From JBBRLA01 sp038231615 (GTDB lineage Bacteria; Myxococcota_A; Polyangia; Palsa-1104; JAEUJZ01): a stretch of 15,890 nucleotides of DNA. Below are positions 1 through 8,087 of this stretch, one piece after another. The stretch's first letter is position 1, and each line of letters opens with the position of its first letter. A model generated the notes under the pieces. It was given only the letters and a program-made list of their open reading frames with translations, had not been told where the DNA came from and ran no database searches. The position numbers and the translations under genes were made by a program. Location of the stretch: contig JBBRLA010000121.1 of the NCBI GenBank assembly GCA_038231615.1, forward strand, positions 1 to 15,890. Direction: 5' to 3'.

Positions 1-2
1 AT

Positions 3-521
3 CACAACCAGCGCATCGACTATTTCGTCAGCTCCGGCTCCTCCGCCATCGGCGTCGCCACCTTCCTCATCTCGCCCCTCAAGGTGATGCGCGACCAGCT
101 CACCCTTGACCAGCGCCTCGCCCGCTTCGCCTCGCTCCCCTCCACGGCGCAAGAGCAGGACCGCTGCGCGCTCCTTCATGAAGCGGAGTTCCTGTTCCTG
201 CGCGATGCCGCGGGCGAGGCCTTCGGCAAGAGCTTGCTGGTCCGCTTCGGCGGGGTGATCTTCAACATCGGGGTGGGGGCGCTGCTCGGCTTCGGCTTCC
301 AGCACTGGGGCCAGGCGTCGATCAACCTGATGGCGGGCGTGGTGGTGGGCCAGGTGATGATCGCCACCCAGCCGGACGATGTCGTCACCGACCTGGCCCA
401 CTACCGGACAGGGGACCTTGCGTTCGCCGCGAGCCTCGCCACCGGCCAGCCCGGGCCGTGGATCGTCGCCCCGCTCCTATCGAGCGGCAGCTACGGATTC
501 CAGCTTGCTCGCGCTTTCTGA
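3..521 (+). CDS. Unrecognised membrane protein, 3' end only
   Basis: The reading frame is open from the left edge, so the true start lies outside; the GTG at 84 and ATG at 87 are internal and unlikely to be real starts. The 172 visible residues contain hydrophobic stretches near residues 14-28, 78-99 (GGVIFNIGVGALLGFGF) and 105-121 (LMAGVVVGQVMIA), the latter two forming a probable helical hairpin. A charged, probably soluble segment (about 29-77) lies between the first and second. This suggests an integral membrane protein. I do not recognise the family and assign no function. It ends 43 bases before the cyclase gene on the same strand, so the two could be cotranscribed, but nothing links them functionally. 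Confidence 0.6.
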   Translation, partial: HNQRIDYFVSSGSSAIGVATFLISPLKVMRDQLTLDQRLARFASLPSTAQEQDRCALLHEAEFLFLRDAAGEAFGKSLLVRFGGVIFNIGVGALLGFGFQHWGQASINLMAGVVVGQVMIATQPDDVVTDLAHYRTGDLAFAASLATGQPGPWIVAPLLSSGSYGFQLARAF

Positions 522-564
522 AATGCAACGACGCGCCGACTTTGATATTGATACGATGTAGTGG

Positions 565-2283
565 ATGTTATTCTCTCGTATAAGGACTGTCCGGGCCAAG
601 CTGACCACCCTGGTGGCCATTCCCATCGTGCTGATGCTGGCCACCCTGCCGATGCTTTCCTGGCTGCTGCGGCGGCAGCTCGTCGACGAGGTCGACAACC
701 GGGTGGACGATGCCGAGAAGTCCTTCCGCACGGAGATGGACGACGACCTGAGCGATCTGGTCCTGGCCGCGCGGGTGTTGGCCGCTGACCCGGAAACCCG
801 CAAGGCCCTGACCAACGGCGACCGGAAAGAGGCCCTGGCTCTGGCCCGCATCTTCGTCGAGGTCTACCCCAGCGTGGACATCATTCTGGCGGACAGCACC
901 GGCCGCGCCCTGGTGCAGGTGGGCTGCACCGCGCCGCCACAGGACGTGCGCGAGCTGGGGGACCTGGGCGACATCCTGCGTGGTCGGGAGTTCCGCGGCG
1001 TCGTCGAGCACGGCTGCGAACTGCGGGCGGCGGGGGCGTCCCCGGCGATGGTCATCGCCCTGCCCGTCAAGGGAGCGGGCGCGGTGCTGGTGTGCCTGCC
1101 CCTGGACAAGGAGCTGGTGCAAAACGCCGCGGTGAAGCTCGGGCTCGGGGTGGCGCTGGTAAAGGCGGGCAGCACCCAGCCGATCGCCGAATCGCCGAAC
1201 TTCCCGGCGCGGGCCATCCCGGCACAACGCGGTGCCAGCGCGCTCTACGAGGATTCGGGGACCACCTGGGCGGTGGCGCGTTTCGCCGTGGCCCCCCTCG
1301 CGGGCCGCGACACGCACTACGAGGTGGTGGTCGCGCTGGATGTCGGCGATGTCCGGCGCCTGGTGCGGCAGCACCTCTTTTTCGCCCTGGGCGTGCTGCT
1401 TTTCGCCGCCGGGATCTCCATTGCCGTCGGGGCCCGCCTGGCCTCGCGGATGTCCCAGGCGCTTTCGCGGGTCAACGACGCCCTTATGAAGCTGGCCAAC
1501 AATGAGTATGCCCATGTCGTGCCTATACACACCGGAGACGAGCTGGAGGATCTGGCCACCGGGTTCAACAAGATGGTGGACGGCCTGAAGGAACGCGACC
1601 GGCTGCGCAGCACCCTGGGCAAGTACCTGACCACCCAGGTGATGGAACACCTGCTGGCGGGCAAGCTGGTCCTGGGCGGTGTGCTCTTGCCGGTGACGGT
1701 GCTTTTCACCGACATCCGCGGGTTCACCTCGATCAGCGAGAAGATGGGGGCGCAGGAGCTGGTCGGCCTGCTCAACGAGTTCTTCGCCGAGATGGTCACC
1801 GTGGTGATGGAGGAGGACGGGGTGGTGGACAAGTACATCGGCGACGCCATCATGGCGGTGTTCGGTGCCCCGGTACCCAGGACCGATGATGCACTGCACG
1901 CGGTGCGAGCGGCGGTGCGCATGCGCCACGCGCTTTTGTCCCTGAACCAGCGGCTGACCCGGCGCGGGCTTTCCCCGCTGGAGATCGGCATCGGCATCCA
2001 TACCGGGGAGGTGGTCGCCGGCAACATCGGCAGCGAGGCGCGCATGGAGTACACCGTCATCGGCGACGCGGTGAACCTGGCCTCGCGCCTGCAAAGCAGC
2101 TCCAAGGACCTGGGGGTGTTCATCCTCATCAGCGAGGACACCTACCAGCTCACCAAGGATCGCATCATCGCCGCCCCCGTGCGGGAGATCACGGTGAAGG
2201 GCCGGGCGCGTCCGGTGATGACCTACCAGGTCTACGGCATCCTGGGCGAGCCCCACCTCGATCCCGCGCCGCCGAAACAGTAG
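565..2283 (+). CDS. Receptor-type class III adenylate/guanylate cyclase (TM-sensor-TM-HAMP-cyclase)
   Basis: 572 residues. A first TM helix (about 15-35) is followed by an extracytoplasmic sensor region (about 36-268; Cache-like by layout only), a second TM (about 270-291), a HAMP linker (about 291-345) and a C-terminal class III cyclase domain (about 375-560). Catalytic features are intact: the two metal-binding aspartates D383 (FTDIRGFT) and D427 (DKYIGDAIMAVFG), purine-selecting K423, and transition-state N504 and R508 in the motif from Y496. The second purine-selecting position is T497, as in class IIIb enzymes, which favours ATP and cAMP as product. It probably converts an extracytoplasmic signal into a cyclic nucleotide at the inner membrane. 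The start is ATG 565; the GTG at 561 is in another frame. No clear Shine-Dalgarno is seen. The ligand is unknown. Confidence 0.93.
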   Translation: MLFSRIRTVRAKLTTLVAIPIVLMLATLPMLSWLLRRQLVDEVDNRVDDAEKSFRTEMDDDLSDLVLAARVLAADPETRKALTNGDRKEALALARIFVEVYPSVDIILADSTGRALVQVGCTAPPQDVRELGDLGDILRGREFRGVVEHGCELRAAGASPAMVIALPVKGAGAVLVCLPLDKELVQNAAVKLGLGVALVKAGSTQPIAESPNFPARAIPAQRGASALYEDSGTTWAVARFAVAPLAGRDTHYEVVVALDVGDVRRLVRQHLFFALGVLLFAAGISIAVGARLASRMSQALSRVNDALMKLANNEYAHVVPIHTGDELEDLATGFNKMVDGLKERDRLRSTLGKYLTTQVMEHLLAGKLVLGGVLLPVTVLFTDIRGFTSISEKMGAQELVGLLNEFFAEMVTVVMEEDGVVDKYIGDAIMAVFGAPVPRTDDALHAVRAAVRMRHALLSLNQRLTRRGLSPLEIGIGIHTGEVVAGNIGSEARMEYTVIGDAVNLASRLQSSSKDLGVFILISEDTYQLTKDRIIAAPVREITVKGRARPVMTYQVYGILGEPHLDPAPPKQ

Positions 2284-2285
2284 GA

Positions 2286-4259
2286 TCAATAAGCCCGGGC
2301 GCGGGCGGCGGCGTTGCGGGCGCGCAGGAGGGCCGGCTGGGCCTTTACGTGACCCAGGAGGTCCTTGTGCTGCGCCTCGTGGCCGGTGCATTGGCAAAGG
2401 TGCTGCTCCTGCGGGTCGGCGTGAAGGTCGTAGCGCCAGCACTCGCCGCCGGGGCCGATCTGGATCTTCTGGCCTTCCCTGCTGACGGAGGAAAGGGTGC
2501 CCTCGTTGCCCCACAGGTAGATCGGGCGGTCCTTTTCGGGGCGCGGCAAGAGCAGCGAGCGGCCCTGGAGGGCATCATCGCCGGGCCGGCCCATGGCATC
2601 AAGCAGCGTCGGGAGGATGTCGACGTGGCTGGTGGGTTCGGTGACCTCGCGAGGCGGGAAAAGGCGGGGCTGGTAGAAGAGGGCCGGGGTCTGGAAGTTC
2701 TCGTTGAAGCTGTGGCGCGAATGCGTGTAGTTGCCCGGGTGCTGGCCGAACGCCTCGCCGTGATCGCCGACAATGATGAGGATCGTGCGCGGGTCCAGGC
2801 CGTCCGCCGAAAGGGCGCGCGTTATGCGCCCGATCTGCGCGTCCAGCAAGCGAAGATCGTTCAGGTAGCGCCGCTGCGGCGAGGCGGGGCGCAGCGGCGG
2901 GTCGGGCTGCCCGTAGTCGACGTAGGGCCAGTGTGGGATGAAGCTGTAGTAGACCCCGACAAAGGGTTCGCGGGCCCGGTGCAGGCGGTCGAGGAAGAAG
3001 GTGACGGTGTCGATCTCGTCCTTGGCCTGCGCGCGGCCGGTGACGTTCTTCTGGAGGGGCAGGTTGCCAAAGCCCCACATCTCGCGCATCCCGCCGTGCT
3101 CCATGAATGCGCGGGGGAAGTACCAGTTCAGCGAGGCCGGCGTGACCAGGAAGTCGTCGTAGCCCGGAGCAAGCCATGCCGGCAGACTGGGAAGGTAGAT
3201 CTCCTTGCCGACCGAGAAGATGCGCACCTCTGGCATCGGGTAGAGGCCGCTGAAGATGGAGAAGATGCTGTGAGGGCTGGAGTTGCTGGGCGAGAAGTGA
3301 TTGGCCAGAAAGAGCCCGCGCCGGGACAGGTCCTGCAACACGGGCATGGGCACGGAACCATCGGGGCCAGCCGAAGGCAAGGGGCGAAAGACGTATTGCA
3401 GGCCGGTGCTCTCCATGAGGATGATGACGACGTTCCACGGGGGTGCGGCCTGGCCCGCCGGGGGCGGCTCCGGCGCCGGCCTGGGCGAAGGCGGATCAGG
3501 CAACGATGCGTTGGCGGTCTGCTCCGAAGGCCCTGGGGCCGTCGCCGCGGGACGTACGGGGCCGCCTCCCAGGAGGTCGGCGGCGACGAACCACATCGGG
3601 TTCTCGATCAGTTCCTTCGGCAGTTCCTTCGGCAGTTCCTTCGGCAGTTCCTTCGGCAGTTCCTTCAGCAAGGGCGACGCGTCGAGGCCCAGGCCAAGGG
3701 GCGCGAGCACGCAACCAAGCCAGAGCACGGCCACACCCCGCGTCTGCCACATCCGCAGTCGGGGCAGAGCCAGCCCGGTGACGAAGAACCCGAGGGTCAG
3801 CAGCGGACCCAGGACATCCGCGGGACGAAGCAGCGCGGCAAGCTCCCTCACCCCCGCCGCCGAGAACGCCTCGAAAAGGACGTCGTGGGTCAGGCCGCTC
3901 TGAAGGATGAAGATCAGATCGAGGTGCACCTGGCAAACAATCGCCGCTGCGAAGAGGATCGCCCCGAGCAAAACGCGCACGCGCAGGCGCCACAGCGGCC
4001 ACAGGATCGCACTGAAGTAAAGCCCTCTGCACAGGTCCCGGAGCAGCGGCGCCAACAGACCAAGCAGGGTGCGGGCGTCCCTGTTCAGTCCGAAGGGCGG
4101 GTCCTGCTCGGTGCGGACCCCATATAGGAGGCCCAGCCGATAAAGGAGGCAGACGAAGACAAAGGTGCACAGGACGTGCATGCCCAGGGCCCGCGACCGG
4201 GCATCTCCAAGGAGCACGGTGGTGACCCGGCGCAGCATCGGCTCGCCCGATTGTACCAC
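2286..4259 (-). CDS. Alkaline-phosphatase/sulfatase-superfamily membrane enzyme (LtaS-like)
   Basis: About 657 residues from GTG 4259; ATG 4238 (residue 8) is an equally plausible start. The N-terminal part (about 23-192) is hydrophobic, with roughly five TM segments. A linker follows, with five KEL repeats (199-217) and a proline-rich stretch (240-273). The sulfatase-fold catalytic domain begins near 275. Visible motifs are the metal-ligand region ending LMES (E283), a serine-rich nucleophile region SNSSPHS (325-331), IPHWPY (441-446), VGDHGE (497-502) and the family signature DILPTLLDAMG (547-557). Five TMs plus an exported sulfatase domain is the layout of LtaS, MdoB and related phosphoglycerol or phosphoethanolamine transferases. 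Transferase versus hydrolase, and the substrate, cannot be decided here. It is last in the minus-strand cluster, 106 bases after the GT51 gene. Confidence 0.85.
   Translation of the reverse strand: MVQSGEPMLRRVTTVLLGDARSRALGMHVLCTFVFVCLLYRLGLLYGVRTEQDPPFGLNRDARTLLGLLAPLLRDLCRGLYFSAILWPLWRLRVRVLLGAILFAAAIVCQVHLDLIFILQSGLTHDVLFEAFSAAGVRELAALLRPADVLGPLLTLGFFVTGLALPRLRMWQTRGVAVLWLGCVLAPLGLGLDASPLLKELPKELPKELPKELPKELIENPMWFVAADLLGGGPVRPAATAPGPSEQTANASLPDPPSPRPAPEPPPAGQAAPPWNVVIILMESTGLQYVFRPLPSAGPDGSVPMPVLQDLSRRGLFLANHFSPSNSSPHSIFSIFSGLYPMPEVRIFSVGKEIYLPSLPAWLAPGYDDFLVTPASLNWYFPRAFMEHGGMREMWGFGNLPLQKNVTGRAQAKDEIDTVTFFLDRLHRAREPFVGVYYSFIPHWPYVDYGQPDPPLRPASPQRRYLNDLRLLDAQIGRITRALSADGLDPRTILIIVGDHGEAFGQHPGNYTHSRHSFNENFQTPALFYQPRLFPPREVTEPTSHVDILPTLLDAMGRPGDDALQGRSLLLPRPEKDRPIYLWGNEGTLSSVSREGQKIQIGPGGECWRYDLHADPQEQHLCQCTGHEAQHKDLLGHVKAQPALLRARNAAARARAY
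3609..3668 (-). repeat. 12-bp in-frame tandem repeat, five units
   Basis: The plus-strand unit is CAGTTCCTTCGG. Four exact copies (3609-3656) are followed by a fifth with one change (CAGTTCCTTCAG). On the coding strand each unit encodes P/L-K-E-L, giving five KEL triplets in the linker between the membrane part and the catalytic domain of the sulfatase-like enzyme. The unit is four codons long, so copy-number change would alter linker length without shifting the frame. Confidence 0.95.
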
Positions 4260-4365
4260 ACGGGGCCCGTTCCGTCGGAAAAGGAAGTGCGCATACTGAA
4301 GGATGGGCGCTCAGGGACGGCCATACCCTAGCCCGCTCACGCCCGCCCTCTGGTGCTTCTGTTTG

Positions 4366-7035
4366 TCAGTTGGGGGCTGCGATCGGCGTCGGGGTCGTCA
4401 TGCGCCTGATCAGCGCCATGCACTCCCGCTCGGCGGGCGCCTCTTCCCGGTTGAAGGTGAAGCGCTCCTCCATCGAGGCATCGAACTCGTCATCGGTCAG
4501 CCGCCCCCGCTCGTGCACCCGGCGCAGGATGCGGTTCAGATACGCCTCCCACTTGGCGTCCGGCATCCCCTTGCAGAAGTGGACGTAGCGCCGCTTGGGG
4601 TTCGGCAGGATCGACGAGAACCACGCCGCTTCCCGCGGGGTCAGCTCCTTGGGGGTCTTGCCGAAGTAGTGCCGCGCCGCCTTGCCGATGCCGTAGATGT
4701 ACGGCCCGAACTCGATGGCGTTGAAGTAGATCTCCAAAATGCGTTCCTTGCTCAGGTTCTGCTCGATGTACCAGGTCAGGAACATCTCCTGCAGCTTGCG
4801 CGAGAGCGTCTTCTCCCGCGAGAGCAGCACGTTCTTGATCATCTGCATGGTGATCGACGAGGCCCCCAGGCGGAAGTAGCCGCGCTCCAGGTTCTGTTGC
4901 AGGGCGCTGCGGAACTCCGGCGCGATGAAGCCGTGGTGCTTCATAAATCCGTTGTCTTCCGTGGTCATGATCGAGTTGATCAGGTAGGGCGAGATGTCCT
5001 CGTAGGGCACGAAGTCGGGGTTCTCCGCCCCGATCAAAAACGAGAGGAACTGCCCCGGCTCGACTTCCACTTGGTGGGTGAAGGGTTGCAGCAGCCGATC
5101 GACCTTCTCGTCCTCGGGGGCGGCCAGCACCTTGCAGCCCTCGATGCCGACCCTGCCGCTCAGGCTGACCGGCTGGGGCACGCCGTTCTTGTCCAGGGTC
5201 GGCGGTGGCGGTGCCAGCGTCCCCTCGGGGGAGACGCTGGTATCGGGGGCCAGGGCGGCGACCTCGCCCCGGGGCATGCGCAGGGGGGGCAGGGTCACCC
5301 CGTGGCGCTTCCCGCGGCGGTGGCGGTGCTTGGATTCTGTCGGAGCGGCCGGCGGGACCATCGCTGCCGGCGCCGGTCCCCGGGAAGGGGTCCGCGGCGG
5401 CGAGAGATCGGGGAGATCGCCGCCCTCGTCGTCATCGGTGCCGGGCTCGGGGGACGGCGGCAGGCGCAGGAGCTGGGCGAAGTCGACCGCCACCCGCACG
5501 TCGGTGTAAAAGCTGCCGCCCAGGCGGAAACCGTGGATTTTAGGGATGATTTCCGGGGGCATCGACTGGAGCATGGCCTGGCAGGGCAAAAGAGGGATTT
5601 GCAGGTGGGCGGTGACGTGGCGCCAGCGCTCGCGCCAGCCGGGGCCGTCCTTGGGGTCGCGGGGCTCGCCCCCCTGCGGCGCGCCGATCACCTGCAGGCG
5701 GGTGGGCTGGGCCTCGGCCTCGGCTTCCAGCACGGCCTCGGCCCCGCGCCAGCGGATCACCGAGCGATCGAGGCGGAAGCGGCGGGTCTTGGTGTCCACC
5801 CGCCCCCGCGCCGAGATCTCCAACCCGAGCCCGCGCACCGGCTCGGCCGCCAGCTTGGGAGTAAAAAGGGACAACCCCGACATGTGGAACGATCCGTTGA
5901 AGTCGAGGGCATGCTGCGCGTAGCGCAGGTCCAGGCTGGCATCGATCTGGGCATCATCGCTGTCGATGATCGCGGTGTTCTTCAGGATGGGATCCAACGA
6001 GGAGAGGCGGAAGCGATCCGCCCGGAGCTTGAGGTCGGCCTCGGCCTCGCGTCGCTCGCCCGGCTTGCTGCCGGGGTCCCGGGAAAGGGCGGAGCCTGGG
6101 CGGATCCAGCCGCTGGCCTCCCACAGGTTGCGGTCGACGCCGCCATAGCCGCCGCGGAGCTTGAGTGCCGCGCGCTCGCCGTCGCCGTCGGCGGCGATGG
6201 TCCCGCTGATGCCGGTCAGCGCCAGGGCCTTCCACGGGGCGACCTCGCCGCCCTCGATCTCGATTGCCGGCAGGCCCGTCGGGACGAAGTGGCCGGCGGG
6301 GGTACGGAAGCGCACCGTCACCCGCTTGGCCTGGGCCACGGCGCCGCCCACCAGGTCCGCCGAGACGTCCTTTAGGGTGATCTCGGAGAGATCGCCCGGG
6401 CGCAGATCGGCGGAAAGAGTGGTGATGTGGGCGCTGCCCACCTCGCCCCGCGCATCGAGCACGCTGCCGGTGAGCAGGATGTGGTCCGGTCCCTCGACGG
6501 AGCGGCGGGCGGGCGCGATCTCGGGCCTTGGGCCCTTCTTTTGCAGGCGCTGGAGAATGGCGGTGATGTTGTCCTCCTCACTGTCGCCGCGCACCACCTG
6601 GATGATGGCCTGGTCGGCCAGCACCTCGGTGAGGTGGACCTGAAAAAGGAGCAGCGAAAGAAAAGAGAAGCGCGCCTCGACATGGGGCAGGGTGAGCAGT
6701 TCGACGGCCTTTTTGTTCTGGGAATTCTTCACGTGGAGGCGGTGGAGGATGACCCGGGTGGGCCGCACCGACACCTCGCCCACCGTGATCAGGCAGCCCA
6801 GGCGCTCGCCCAGCCTGGGCAGGACCATTGAGCGGACCACATAGGCGCCGACCAGGGGGAAGGCGATCACCAGGCACAGCACCAGCACGGCCACCGCGAT
6901 CAGAAAGAGCCTCGCCCGACGCCACCGCGACTGCGGCAAAAGGGGTGTGCGATAAGAGGGTTTACCGTAGGCGGGGAAGGGCTGCGGGTATACCGGGGTG
7001 CCGGGTGACGAAATCACAACGTCCCAGCTTAGCAC
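4366..7035 (-). CDS. AsmA-like protein with C-terminal GT51 peptidoglycan glycosyltransferase domain
   Basis: 889 residues from GTG 7035 (an in-frame GTG at 7017 is an alternative). A single TM helix (about 41-64) follows a short proline-rich cytoplasmic tail. The next 450 residues, starting with VLPRLGERLGCLITVGEV, are beta-rich with the strand pattern of AsmA/DUF748-type periplasmic proteins. A proline-rich, charged linker (525-590) leads to a family 51 glycosyltransferase domain (about 655-815). The GT51 motifs are present: TEDNGFMKHHG (692-702, catalytic E693), GASSITMQMIKN (724-735), RKLQE (746-750, second Glu E750), and KERILEIYFNAIEFG (763-777). No transpeptidase domain follows, so it is monofunctional and should polymerise glycan strands from lipid II in the periplasm. 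GT51 normally sits right after the N-terminal TM; here it is at the far end. The upstream gene ends 29 bases away, suggesting cotranscription. Confidence 0.9.
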   Translation of the reverse strand: MLSWDVVISSPGTPVYPQPFPAYGKPSYRTPLLPQSRWRRARLFLIAVAVLVLCLVIAFPLVGAYVVRSMVLPRLGERLGCLITVGEVSVRPTRVILHRLHVKNSQNKKAVELLTLPHVEARFSFLSLLLFQVHLTEVLADQAIIQVVRGDSEEDNITAILQRLQKKGPRPEIAPARRSVEGPDHILLTGSVLDARGEVGSAHITTLSADLRPGDLSEITLKDVSADLVGGAVAQAKRVTVRFRTPAGHFVPTGLPAIEIEGGEVAPWKALALTGISGTIAADGDGERAALKLRGGYGGVDRNLWEASGWIRPGSALSRDPGSKPGERREAEADLKLRADRFRLSSLDPILKNTAIIDSDDAQIDASLDLRYAQHALDFNGSFHMSGLSLFTPKLAAEPVRGLGLEISARGRVDTKTRRFRLDRSVIRWRGAEAVLEAEAEAQPTRLQVIGAPQGGEPRDPKDGPGWRERWRHVTAHLQIPLLPCQAMLQSMPPEIIPKIHGFRLGGSFYTDVRVAVDFAQLLRLPPSPEPGTDDDEGGDLPDLSPPRTPSRGPAPAAMVPPAAPTESKHRHRRGKRHGVTLPPLRMPRGEVAALAPDTSVSPEGTLAPPPPTLDKNGVPQPVSLSGRVGIEGCKVLAAPEDEKVDRLLQPFTHQVEVEPGQFLSFLIGAENPDFVPYEDISPYLINSIMTTEDNGFMKHHGFIAPEFRSALQQNLERGYFRLGASSITMQMIKNVLLSREKTLSRKLQEMFLTWYIEQNLSKERILEIYFNAIEFGPYIYGIGKAARHYFGKTPKELTPREAAWFSSILPNPKRRYVHFCKGMPDAKWEAYLNRILRRVHERGRLTDDEFDASMEERFTFNREEAPAERECMALIRRMTTPTPIAAPN

Positions 7036-7064
7036 AGGGCCAAGGCCCCCCCGGGACAGGGAAA

Positions 7065-7580
7065 TCAGGGCACGGAGGGACGGTGGTGGCAGGTGAAGCC
7101 GAGGACCAGGACCCCGCCGGCGTTGCGGATGCCGCCTTGCAGGAAGGTGCCGCCGTCGTCGATGAGGACCACGGTGTTCACCAGCTTGGCGGCGCCGTCG
7201 CGCAGCTCCAAGTGTACCCGCACCCGGTGGCGCTTGGGCGATTCGACCTGCCCCAGGTAGGTCAGCGCCCCATCATGGGCGCCGGGGAGGGTAAACCCCG
7301 TAAGGGTGTCCTTCTGCAGGTTCAGATCGTGCTGCTGGATGAGGTGGAAGCTGTGCCAAGCGGAAAAAGGCGGCTGGGTGAGCTGCTTGCGCAAGGGTTC
7401 CAGCCGCGGGTCGAAGTACGGTGCTGCGCTGTGCTGCGCGCTACCGGATTCTCCGCCGGCCTGGTGGGCCTGGATGACGCGCACGGTGCACACCGCCGCT
7501 TCCTCGGCCCGGGCCCGCGACAGGCCGGAAAGGGCGCTGAACAGAATCAGAGACAGGAACAGGTCCGCGCGTCGCCTCAC
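7065..7580 (-). CDS. Small secreted protein of the ECF sigma locus, unknown function
   Basis: 171 residues from GTG 7580. This start is chosen because it overlaps the anti-sigma stop in a GTGA arrangement, has GGGAG five bases upstream, and begins a clean signal peptide (three arginines, then LFLSLILFSALSGL, probable cleavage after ARA at 25). An ATG at 7592 would add four residues. The mature part has no further TM, contains two cysteines (C31, C164) that might pair, a segment rich in K/P/F (YFDPRLEPLRKQLTQPPFSAW), then beta-strand-like stretches ending DDGGTFLQGGIRNAGGVLVLGF. Layout and position resemble hypothetical proteins I associate with ECF sigma/anti-sigma loci in deltaproteobacteria (from memory, unverified). 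It may be a periplasmic sensor or target of the sigma factor; the function is unknown. Confidence 0.78.
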   Translation of the reverse strand: MRRRADLFLSLILFSALSGLSRARAEEAAVCTVRVIQAHQAGGESGSAQHSAAPYFDPRLEPLRKQLTQPPFSAWHSFHLIQQHDLNLQKDTLTGFTLPGAHDGALTYLGQVESPKRHRVRVHLELRDGAAKLVNTVVLIDDGGTFLQGGIRNAGGVLVLGFTCHHRPSVP

Positions 7581-8077
7581 AGGGTCTCCCATTCATCGCC
7601 CTCGTCGTGGTCCACCCACAGCACCGTGGTGGCGTCGCCGCGGTCCCCGGAGACCTTGAGCACCGTCGCGCTGCCGCCCGCGACTTCCAGCGATTCGATG
7701 TCGCAGTGGTTGGTCTGCGGCGCGGCGGGCATCAGCCAGAAGGCGAACGCTGCGGCCATCGCCAGCGCCGAGACCACCGCCGTGGCCCGGCCCATCAGGC
7801 GGCGCCGCGCCGGGGAGAAGGCATGGACGGTCGCCTGGTGGGACGCGGTGGTCACCGGCTGGGCCGCCTGTGGGGGCAGCTTCGCCTGGATGGCCTGCCA
7901 CAGGTCCACCTCGCCGGCCTGGGACATCACAGCGTTACCCACCAGCTCGTCGATCTCGGCCAGGGCCAGGAGCTTTTCCCGATCTGCGTCAGTGAGCGCG
8001 AGGTGCAGCGCCTCCGCTTCGGAGGGCGTCAGCTCCCCGTCATGCAATCTTTGTAGTTTCTCGTCGTGTGAACCCAT
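7577..8077 (-). CDS. Membrane anti-sigma factor-like protein, no zinc motif
   Basis: 166 residues. The N-terminal cytoplasmic part (1-92) starts with a helix pattern typical of anti-sigma domains (LQRLHDGELTPSEAEAL, 8-24). One TM helix lies near 97-116 and a short C-terminal extracytoplasmic part follows (117-166), ending in VLKVSGDRGDATTVLWVDHD and an acidic tail. It lies 15 bases after the ECF sigma gene, the standard position for the cognate anti-sigma factor, and would hold the sigma factor at the inner membrane until a signal releases it. The HxxxCxxC signature of zinc-binding anti-sigma domains is absent; the only cysteine (C125) is predicted to lie outside the membrane. Family assignment therefore rests on layout and position. 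The start ATG 8077 has CAGG seven bases upstream. Confidence 0.8.
   Translation of the reverse strand: MGSHDEKLQRLHDGELTPSEAEALHLALTDADREKLLALAEIDELVGNAVMSQAGEVDLWQAIQAKLPPQAAQPVTTASHQATVHAFSPARRRLMGRATAVVSALAMAAAFAFWLMPAAPQTNHCDIESLEVAGGSATVLKVSGDRGDATTVLWVDHDEGDEWETL
7586..7590 (-). promoter_or_regulatory. Ribosome binding site that decides the start at 7580
   Basis: On the minus strand GGGAG ends five bases before GTG 7580. It lies inside the last codons of the anti-sigma gene, so translation of the two genes is probably coupled. It supports GTG 7580 over ATG 7592, which has no comparable site. Confidence 0.55.
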
Positions 8078-8087
8078 GTGCTTACCT

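Noticed and set aside
2263..2305. Bidirectional terminator from CCCGCGCC (2263-2270) and GGCGCGGG (2298-2305)
   Set aside because: The 27-base loop and lack of a U-run on either strand make it a poor terminator; such GC arms are common by chance here.
568..2514. 648-residue open frame on the minus strand across the cyclase gene
   Set aside because: It is antisense to a gene with intact catalytic motifs, is rich in His, Arg, Gly and Gln, and shows no domain; it is a by-product of high GC.
2349..4127. 592-residue open frame on the plus strand across the sulfatase-like gene
   Set aside because: Antisense to a clear membrane enzyme; low-complexity Arg/Gly/Gln composition and no motif.
4303..6375. 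690-residue open frame on the plus strand across the AsmA-GT51 gene
   Set aside because: Antisense to verified GT51 motifs; no recognisable fold or start signal.
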